From contig NZ_PIUM01000006.1 of NCBI RefSeq assembly GCF_002845745.1, positions 1-64,000 of the forward strand: a stretch of 64,000 nucleotides of DNA, given 5' to 3'. This DNA is from Telmatospirillum siberiense (lineage in GTDB: Bacteria; Pseudomonadota; Alphaproteobacteria; Rhodospirillales; Magnetospirillaceae). The notes beneath the pieces were generated by a model. The model did no database searches, was not told where the DNA came from, and was given only the letters and a program-made list of their open reading frames with translations. The first letter of the stretch is position 1; each line of letters opens with the position of its first letter. Positions 58,141-64,000 of this stretch are shown in pieces. The position numbers were made by a program, and so were the translations under genes.

Positions 58141-59492
58141 CTAAGATCTCTTCGCAAAACAGTTTCTCGGCGGCGCCGAAAGTCACGGAAATGCGTGTCA
58201 TTCCGGTGGCCGGACATGACAGCATGCTGCTCAATCTGAGCGGCGCGCACGGTCCCTTCTTCACCCGCAATCTCGTCATCCTGACGGATAATGCCGGCCA
58301 TACCGGAGTAGGAGAGGTGCCGGGCGGCGAGGCAATCCGCAAAACCCTGGAGGATTCGATTCCGCTGGTGGTCGGCCAGCCGCTCGGCGCCTATCACGGG
58401 GTACTGAACGCCATGCGCGGACGCTTCGCCGACCGTGACAGCGGCGGACGCGGCCAACAGACGTTCGATCAGCGGATCACCATTCACGCGGTGACCGCCG
58501 TCGAGGCCGCCCTGCTCGATCTGCTGGGGCAGTTCCTGGATGTGCCGGTTGCCGCCCTGCTGGGCGAAGGCCAACAGCGCGAACGGGTCAAGATGCTGGG
58601 ATATCTGTTCTATGTCGGCGACCGCCGCAAGACCGATCTTCCCTATCTGTCCGCTCCCGACGTCAAGGACGACTGGTTCCGGCTGCGCCATGAAGAGGCC
58701 TTGACGCCCGCCTCGGTGCTGCGTCTGGCCGAAGCCACCCACGCCCGTTACGGCTTCGACGATTTCAAGCTGAAGGGCGGCGTGCTGTCGGGCGAAGCGG
58801 AGATGGAGGCCGTCAGTCTTCTCGCCAAGCATTTCCCGGAAGCCCGGATCACGCTGGACCCGAACGGCGCCTGGCCGCTGGCCGAGGCCATCGCCCTGTG
58901 TCGGGGCCGTCATGACGTGCTGGCCTATGCCGAGGACCCGTGCGGGGCGGAGAACGGCTATTCGGGCCGCGAGGTGATGGCCGAATTCCGCCGGGCCACC
59001 GGATTGCCGACGGCGACCAACATGATCGCCACCGACTGGCGCCAGATGGGACACGCCATCCAGTTGAACTCCGTCGATATCCCCCTGGCCGACCCCCATT
59101 TCTGGACGATGCAGGGCTCGGTGCGGGTTGCCCAGATGTGTCATGAATGGGGGCGCACCTGGGGCTCGCATTCCAATAACCATTTCGACGTGTCGCTGGC
59201 CATGTTCACCCATGTGGCCGCCGCCGCGCCCGGCAAGATCACCGCCATCGATACCCATTGGATCTGGCAGGACGGCCAGCGCCTGACCAAGGAGCCCTTC
59301 CTGATCAAGGGCGGCTGGGTCGATGTGCCGAAGCGGGGCGGCCTGGGCGTCGAGATCGACATGGCGGAGGTCGAAAAGGCGCACGCGCTTTATCTCAAAC
59401 ATGGCCTGGGTGCCCGTGACGACGCCGTGGCGATGCAATATCTGATTCCCGGTTGGCGCTTCGACAACAAGAAGCCCTGCCTCGTCCGCTAA
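58137..59492 (+). CDS. gudD: glucarate dehydratase
   Basis: A 451-residue enolase-superfamily enzyme that dehydrates D-glucarate to 5-keto-4-deoxyglucarate. Catalytic Lys pair in FKLKGGV; metal ligands in LDPNGAW, YAEDPCG and TNMIATDW; catalytic His in [10 protein letters not shown]. Length is typical. It overlaps gudP by ATGA. The aldolase or dehydratase for the next step is not in the window. Confidence 0.96.
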   Translation: MTKISSQNSFSAAPKVTEMRVIPVAGHDSMLLNLSGAHGPFFTRNLVILTDNAGHTGVGEVPGGEAIRKTLEDSIPLVVGQPLGAYHGVLNAMRGRFADRDSGGRGQQTFDQRITIHAVTAVEAALLDLLGQFLDVPVAALLGEGQQRERVKMLGYLFYVGDRRKTDLPYLSAPDVKDDWFRLRHEEALTPASVLRLAEATHARYGFDDFKLKGGVLSGEAEMEAVSLLAKHFPEARITLDPNGAWPLAEAIALCRGRHDVLAYAEDPCGAENGYSGREVMAEFRRATGLPTATNMIATDWRQMGHAIQLNSVDIPLADPHFWTMQGSVRVAQMCHEWGRTWGSHSNNHFDVSLAMFTHVAAAAPGKITAIDTHWIWQDGQRLTKEPFLIKGGWVDVPKRGGLGVEIDMAEVEKAHALYLKHGLGARDDAVAMQYLIPGWRFDNKKPCLVR

Positions 59493-59600
59493 GGTTCGTG
59501 AAGCGATGCCGGCCGGGCGGCCGGCATCGCCCTTGGCGCCGATGTTAACAAAAGCGGAACCCGAGTTCGGAGCCCCGGCCGCCAGTCGCGCTTCGGGCCC

Positions 59601-59755
59601 ATCTGTGCTCATCTGCGTTCATCTGTGCTGATCTGTGTTTCCTTATGATCGATTCCAGCGGGTTATCCCGGGGCCAGTTGGGCTGCTCCCGAAGGCCCGG
59701 TCCGGGACCGGGGCCTTGTCAAAAGGAGCACAGATAAACACAGATAGGCGCAGAT
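59601..59755. repeat. opposed decamer arrays (10-bp period)
   Basis: Four head-to-tail decamers of ATCTGTGYTN lie at 59601-59640 (ATCTGTGCTC, ATCTGCGTTC, ATCTGTGCTG, ATCTGTGTTT). After an 85-base gap, three decamers of the same motif lie in reverse orientation at 59726-59755. The 10-base period puts every copy on one face of the helix, and the opposed arrays can form a long imperfect stem. The intergenic stretch 59493-60109 holds no supported gene apart from this array and the leader of the DUF2087 gene. Confidence 0.75.
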
Positions 59756-60109
59756 AAGGGCAGGCCCTGGACTGCCCCCCATGTCTGAGACAAGAAACTA
59801 CGGACAGGGTTGATCTGAGCCGCGGTGAGCTGGCGCCTCTTACGACGCTTGGCCAGATAGTCCCGCCCGTTAACCTGAGCAGGTTGCCGTGTCCTTGACG
59901 CTCCCGGCTTGATTCCCGACCTCCTCCAGGGCTATTCTTCGCCCCGGTCGGCAGTTCACCCAGGCGTCGCCATCCCTTTTCCGGGAACGCTAAACCTGCT
60001 TTTCCTTTTCGGCGCAAACAGCGCCGCTTGGCTCGAATTCCCGTGCCAGGCCGTAACGGCGACCAATGGCAAGCCTTTCCGGCTCGGCACGTTTCAGAAG
60101 GATTCGACC

Positions 60110-60694
60110 ATGTCGCGGTCTCTTTACCCATTCCATGCCCAGGATATTTCGGTTTTGGCGCGTTCGCTGGTCAAGCAGTGGAGCGACCAGGCCAAGGCGC
60201 CGGGGCATGTGCAGATGCTCAATATGCTGGTCCGGGCATCGGGTTATCGGAATTTCCAGCATTTCCGCACCCAGGTCGACGCAGGTCCGATCCCGCCGAT
60301 GGCGGCAAAACCGGAAACGGCGCCGGACGAGGGGGCGCTGACCAGTGACGTCAAACGATTGCTGCGATATTTCGACTCCGAGGGGCATCTGATCCGGTGG
60401 CCCGGGAAATATTCCTGCCGTCTTCCCTGTCTGTGGGTGATCTGGGCCGGCATTCCGGCGCGACGGGTGCTGAACGAACGCCAGGTCAACCAGGTCATCC
60501 AGGCGGGCGAGCGCGTTGGCGATCACGTGCTGCTCCGCCGGGAATTGGTCGACCATGGACTGCTCATACGCACGCCGGACGGCAGCCAATACCGGCGTGT
60601 CGAGCAAATGCCGCCCGCCGAGGTTCGGCATTTGCTGCATCTGATGTTTCAACGCCGACGGCGCCGCCCGGATGGCGCCATCAAATCGCCGTGA
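60110..60694 (+). CDS. DUF2087 domain protein
   Basis: A 194-residue soluble protein. The C-terminal part matches DUF2087 (LRYFDSEGHLIRWPGKYSCR, then LNERQVNQVI, DHVLLRRELVDHGLLIRTPDGSQYRR), a small winged-helix-like domain sometimes fused to regulators. The N-terminal part (HAQDISVLARSLVKQW, MLVRASGYRNFQHFR) resembles the short helical domain found in other small alphaproteobacterial proteins. A DNA- or RNA-binding role is possible but unproven. ATG 60110 has AGAAGGA upstream. Confidence 0.78.
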   Translation: MSRSLYPFHAQDISVLARSLVKQWSDQAKAPGHVQMLNMLVRASGYRNFQHFRTQVDAGPIPPMAAKPETAPDEGALTSDVKRLLRYFDSEGHLIRWPGKYSCRLPCLWVIWAGIPARRVLNERQVNQVIQAGERVGDHVLLRRELVDHGLLIRTPDGSQYRRVEQMPPAEVRHLLHLMFQRRRRRPDGAIKSP

Positions 60695-60967
60695 TCATCC
60701 CGGCTCACTTAACGCCGCTCGGACTTGGGGTCGGGCTCCGTCCGTTCGGAATGGAACGGCCTCGGGTTCGAGGGGCATGTGAAAAAAGGCCGATCGTGGA
60801 AATTGCTTTCCGTCGCCGTTTGCGGGATTTTCTGAATCCTCTAGGGTTTCAGGCTATTTTCGGATGATGATCTGTCGTTTCGAGGCGGGTGGCTGGACGG
60901 GAGGACGCACGGTGACGCCGATCAATTCCGCCGCCTCCCCGATGGGTGAACTGCGGGCAAGGGCATC

Positions 60968-61561
60968 ATGACTGGGCATCTGGTGGCCTGTCCGGAATGC
61001 GATGCCCTGCATCGCCGCCGGGCGTTGAGACGCGGCGCCAAGGCCCGGTGCGTCCGTTGCGGTGCCGTGCTTTACCGTCATCCCCATCTGCACCCCGATC
61101 AACTGTTGCCGCTGGTCGTCTGCGCCTTGCTGACCTATGTGATCGCCAATGTATTTCCCATCGTCGATCTGCAGATCCAGGGGCAGACCAACAGCGCCAC
61201 GCTTTACGGCAGCATTCTCGCCTTGTGGCGGGAAGGGCGAGAGTTGGTCGCCGTTCTGGTCTTCGCCACCACGCTCCTCTTTCCGCTGGTCGATCTTCTG
61301 GCCATGCTGGTCTTGCTTCTGACGTTCCGGCGGGGGCGGCCGGCGACGCTCTGGCGCTTCGTCGAAGGGTTGCGTCCGTGGGGTATGATCGAGGTCTTCA
61401 TGCTCGGCATGCTGGTCGCCCTGGTGAAGCTCTCCCATCTCGCCCATGTTCTGCCCGGGGTGGCGCTGTGGGCCTTCGCCGCCCTCACCCTGTTGATGGC
61501 GGCAATTCTGACCTTCGACCCCCGCGCGCTGTGGGATGATCCCGAGGGTGCCTTTCGATGA
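60968..61561 (+). CDS. pqiA: PqiA-type membrane protein, first half
   Basis: A 197-residue inner-membrane protein: an N-terminal zinc ribbon (ACPECDALH, CVRCGAVLY) and four hydrophobic segments (LLPLVVCALLTYVIANVFPI, LVAVLVFATTLLFPLVDLLA and two more). In E. coli PqiA is one chain with two such modules; here the two modules are separate genes. Works with PqiB and PqiC in lipid traffic across the periplasm. ATGA overlap with the second module. Confidence 0.9.
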   Translation: MTGHLVACPECDALHRRRALRRGAKARCVRCGAVLYRHPHLHPDQLLPLVVCALLTYVIANVFPIVDLQIQGQTNSATLYGSILALWREGRELVAVLVFATTLLFPLVDLLAMLVLLLTFRRGRPATLWRFVEGLRPWGMIEVFMLGMLVALVKLSHLAHVLPGVALWAFAALTLLMAAILTFDPRALWDDPEGAFR

Positions 61562-62190
61562 CGGTGATGTCGGCTCGCGATGCCGGTCTTGTCGCCTGTA
61601 CCCATTGCGGTTTGCTTTGCCGTGACGCAGCGGAGGAAACCGGCATTCGCTGCCCGCGCTGCCGGGCCGAACTGCATCCGCGAAAGCCCGACAGCCTGTC
61701 GCGGAGCTGCGCCTATCTGATGGCCGCCGCCATCCTTTATATCCCGGCCAATATGCTGCCGGTGATGGAAACCTCGTCCATGTTCGGCGCCGAAAAGGAC
61801 ACGATCTTAAGCGGCATCGTCTATTTCTGGACGTCGGGCTCCCAGGGGCTGGCGGCCTTGATTTTTTTCGTCAGCATCCTGGTCCCGATGCTGAAGCTGG
61901 GAAGCTTGAGCGTCCTGGCCTGGACGGTCCGTCGGCGGTCGGTTTATAACCGGCGTCAGCGGGCCGTGCTCTTCCGCATCATCGAGATGGTCGGTCGCTG
62001 GTCGATGCTGGATGTCTTCGTGGTCGCGCTGATGGTGGGGTTGGTGCATTTTCAGGGTTTGGCGGTGATCCAGGCCGGCTCGGGGGCGGCCGCCTTCGGT
62101 GCCGTTGTGGTCCTTACCATGTTGGCCGCCAGAAGTTTCGATCCCCGTCTGATCTGGGATCCTCCGGTTTCTAAGGAAAACCATGATTGA
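61558..62190 (+). CDS. pqiA: PqiA-type membrane protein, second half
   Basis: A 210-residue protein with the same layout as the preceding gene: zinc ribbon (ACTHCGLLCRDA, CPRCRAELH) and four membrane segments, including AAAILYIPANMLPVME and FFVSILVPMLKLG. It is the second PqiA module. It overlaps its neighbours on both sides (4 and 8 bases), so the operon is tightly coupled. Confidence 0.9.
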   Translation: MTVMSARDAGLVACTHCGLLCRDAAEETGIRCPRCRAELHPRKPDSLSRSCAYLMAAAILYIPANMLPVMETSSMFGAEKDTILSGIVYFWTSGSQGLAALIFFVSILVPMLKLGSLSVLAWTVRRRSVYNRRQRAVLFRIIEMVGRWSMLDVFVVALMVGLVHFQGLAVIQAGSGAAAFGAVVVLTMLAARSFDPRLIWDPPVSKENHD

Positions 62191-63805
62191 TTCCCCCAAT
62201 CCGCCGTTTCACGCCTTGCCCGAGCCGGTGATCGAGCCGCCCCGGCGATGGCGGTTTTCGATGGTGTGGATCATTCCCCTGCTGGCCGCCGTGATCGGCC
62301 TGTCGTTGGTGGTCCAGGCCATCATGCAGCGGGGGCCGACCATTACCGTCACTTTTTCCTCGGCCGAAGGGATCGAGCCGGGCAAGACCAAGGTCAAATT
62401 CAAGGACGTCGATATCGGCGAGGTCAAGACGGTCCGGCTGAGCCAGGACCGCGCGCGGGTGGTCGTCACCATCGAACTGGTGAAGGAGGCCGGCCAACTG
62501 GCCGTTGCCGACAGCCGGTTCTGGGTCGTCCGTCCCCGGTTCGCCGGATCGGGCGTGTCGGGCCTGGGAACGCTGCTGTCGGGATCCTACATCGGCGTCG
62601 ATGCCGGCCATTCCTCGGACGACAGGACTGATTTCGTCGGCCTCGACACGCCGCCGGTGGTCGCCTCGGACGTTCCCGGGCATCGCTTCAAATTGCTGGC
62701 CGAGGATATCGGATCCGTCGATATGGGCTCGCCGGTCTATTTCCGCCGCATCGAAGTGGGGCATGTCGAAAGCTTCACCCTGGAACCGGATGGGCATCGC
62801 ATCGCTCTTGGTGTTTTCGTCAAATCCCCCTATGACCGCTTTGTCACCACCGAGACCCGTTTCTGGCACGCCAGCGGTGTCGATTTGCGATTGGATTCCG
62901 CCGGGGTGCGGCTGGAAACCCAATCGCTGGCCTCGATTCTCATGGGTGGCATCGCCTTCGAAACGGCAGGAAGTACCGACCAGCCGGCCCAGGATGGAGC
63001 GGTGTTTTCCCTCGCCGCCAGTCATGCCGACGCCATGAAGACGCCCGATGGCGAACCCGAGGCGGTGGTCATGCGCTTCCGACAATCGGTCCGGGGATTG
63101 GCGGTGGGGGCTCCGGTCGATTTTCGGGGCATCGAAATCGGCGTGGTCCGTTCCATCGGTCTGACATTCGATCCTGACGCCGGGGATTTTTCGGCGCCCG
63201 TCATGGTGGACATCTACCCCGACCGGCTGGCCCCCCAGGCCGTCATGAAAAGCACGGATCGCAAGTTCCGCGCCTCCCGCCTCGCCGAACTGGTGCGTCG
63301 GGGATTGAGGGCGCAACTGCGTACCGGCAGCTTTCTGACCGGTCAGCTTTATGTGGCGGCGGATTTCTTTCCCGACGCGCCGGGGGTGCGTTTCGACGCC
63401 GGCGCCCAGCCGATGGAACTTCCCACCGTTCCCAGCGATATGCAGGAGTTGCAGCAGCAGGTGCAATCGATCCTGCGCAAACTGGATAAGGTGCCATTCG
63501 ATACCCTGGGCCAGGATGCCCATCACGCCCTGGTCAGCGTGAATACCACCTTGAAGCGGATCGATACGCTGGTCGGGCGGACCGACAGCGATATCCTGCC
63601 CGAGATCCGCGACAGCCTTCAGGAGGTCCGCCGGACCATGGAGACGACACGGGCTTCGCTGGCCGGCGATTCCCCGCTGCAACAGGATACCCGGCAGGCC
63701 TTGCGCGGCGTGGCGGAGGCCACCCGCTCGTTGAAGGCGCTGTCCGACAGCTTGAACCGGCACCCCGAATCCCTGGTGCGCGGCAGGAAGGGAGAGGATC
63801 AATGA
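62183..63805 (+). CDS. pqiB: PqiB: MCE-domain lipid-transport protein
   Basis: A 540-residue protein with one N-terminal membrane helix (about 27-46, VWIIPLLAAVIGLSLVVQAI) and three MCE/MlaD domains in the periplasm (starting near 50, 165 and 290; for example GIEPGKTKVKFKDVDIGEV, GSPVYFRRIEVGHV, GAPVDFRGIEIGVV). A C-terminal coiled coil follows (about 415-530, MQELQQQVQSILRKLDKV). MCE rings plus coiled coil form a tunnel for lipids between the membranes. ATG lies inside the upstream stop region. Confidence 0.95.
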   Translation: MIDSPNPPFHALPEPVIEPPRRWRFSMVWIIPLLAAVIGLSLVVQAIMQRGPTITVTFSSAEGIEPGKTKVKFKDVDIGEVKTVRLSQDRARVVVTIELVKEAGQLAVADSRFWVVRPRFAGSGVSGLGTLLSGSYIGVDAGHSSDDRTDFVGLDTPPVVASDVPGHRFKLLAEDIGSVDMGSPVYFRRIEVGHVESFTLEPDGHRIALGVFVKSPYDRFVTTETRFWHASGVDLRLDSAGVRLETQSLASILMGGIAFETAGSTDQPAQDGAVFSLAASHADAMKTPDGEPEAVVMRFRQSVRGLAVGAPVDFRGIEIGVVRSIGLTFDPDAGDFSAPVMVDIYPDRLAPQAVMKSTDRKFRASRLAELVRRGLRAQLRTGSFLTGQLYVAADFFPDAPGVRFDAGAQPMELPTVPSDMQELQQQVQSILRKLDKVPFDTLGQDAHHALVSVNTTLKRIDTLVGRTDSDILPEIRDSLQEVRRTMETTRASLAGDSPLQQDTRQALRGVAEATRSLKALSDSLNRHPESLVRGRKGEDQ

Positions 63806-64000
63806 CGTTCTTGCGGAGCGGCCTCATGGCTACGATCCTGGTTGCCGCGCTGGGCGGCTGTGGAACGTCGGCGCCGCCGCGCTATCACGCCCTCGGTCTG
63901 GTTCAGCCGGCCCCGGCTTCCGGCAGCGCGCGAAGGCTGGTGGAAATCCTGCCGGTGGCGGTGCCGGAGCGCCTCAACCGCGAGGAGGTGGTGCTGACCG
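63802..64000 (+). CDS. pqiC: PqiC lipoprotein (partial, cut by window end)
   Basis: The first 66 codons are visible. The signal peptide ends in a lipobox LGGC (Cys20), then PPRYHALGLVQP, typical of the ABC-transport auxiliary lipoprotein/PqiC family that anchors PqiB at the outer membrane. ATG 63802 overlaps the pqiB stop. The gene continues past position 64000. Confidence 0.85.
   Translation, partial: MTFLRSGLMATILVAALGGCGTSAPPRYHALGLVQPAPASGSARRLVEILPVAVPERLNREEVVLT

Noticed and set aside
59643-60131. 162-codon minus-strand frame behind the decamer array
   Set aside because: It overlaps the repeat array and the start of the DUF2087 gene, and its composition is not protein-like.
62171-63802. 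543-codon minus-strand frame across pqiB
   Set aside because: Shadow of the MCE-domain gene.

Overview
The window is a high-GC chromosomal stretch from an alphaproteobacterium, most likely a Rhodospirillales member related to Telmatospirillum, Magnetospirillum or Rhodospirillum. The support is a MucR/Ros regulator, class II DAHP synthase, the gene order zapA - 6S RNA - formyl-THF cyclo-ligase - ymdB - rne, an alphaproteobacterial RNase E ending in GWWNRFL, and dispersed palindromic repeats built on CCGGACTTGATCCGG. The genus is an inference from gene content; nothing here is diagnostic. There are no rRNA genes, CRISPR arrays, intact insertion sequences or integrases. One tRNA, tRNA-Val(CAC), lies at 18.5 kb.

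Layout. 0-12.5 kb is a loose set of single genes: a Tim44-like membrane protein, a Tyr-rich lipoprotein, a cNMP-EAL phosphodiesterase, a MIF-like tautomerase with an aldo/keto reductase, the dipeptidase PepD, TrpB2, MucR and a second aldo/keto reductase. Repeats and hairpins separate them. 12.6-18.5 kb looks accessory: a DEDDh exonuclease-like protein, a translationally coupled pair of unknowns (nitrilase-like plus PD-(D/E)XK-like), a WYL regulator with a helical-repeat protein, an orphan FtsZ-C-like protein and a DUF2786 protein. The 3' end of the tRNA faces this block. 18.7-23.4 kb is core: an RMD1/YagE-type protein, then glmU-glmS-yciB.

23.4-38.3 kb is mostly carbohydrate metabolism: kduI with a GntR regulator, and a LacI/FruR regulator divergent from the fructose PTS operon fruB-fruK-fruA. 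The fru genes are followed by a secreted DUF4432 epimerase-like protein and an OprB porin, so outer-membrane entry, uptake/phosphorylation and the 1-phosphofructokinase step are collinear. An acid-ceramidase-like Ntn hydrolase, glutathione reductase and a radical SAM protein lie between the two sugar clusters. 38.9-45 kb has class II DAHP synthase - a nicotinate phosphoribosyltransferase-family gene - a dihydroorotate-dehydrogenase-like gene, then the zapA/6S/fau/ymdB block. 45-55.4 kb carries rne, amiC, ponA (PBP1A), prfB, mepA and an SDR, mainly cell wall and RNA metabolism. 55.4-59.5 kb is a D-glucarate module (LacI regulator, transporter, dehydratase) with three tandem operators. 60.1-64 kb has a DUF2087 protein and a pqiA-pqiA-pqiB-pqiC lipid-transport operon that runs off the end.

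Most worth a second look: the 12.6-18.5 kb accessory block; the structured dispersed repeats (paired hairpins with compensatory changes at 8.4 and 26.6 kb, a ~380-bp inverted-repeat element ending on a stop codon at 5.08 kb, and opposed 10-bp-period arrays at 59.6 kb); and the Ntn hydrolase with Ser in place of the expected Cys behind an in-frame amber leader. All calls were made by eye from motifs and context; no database search was run.
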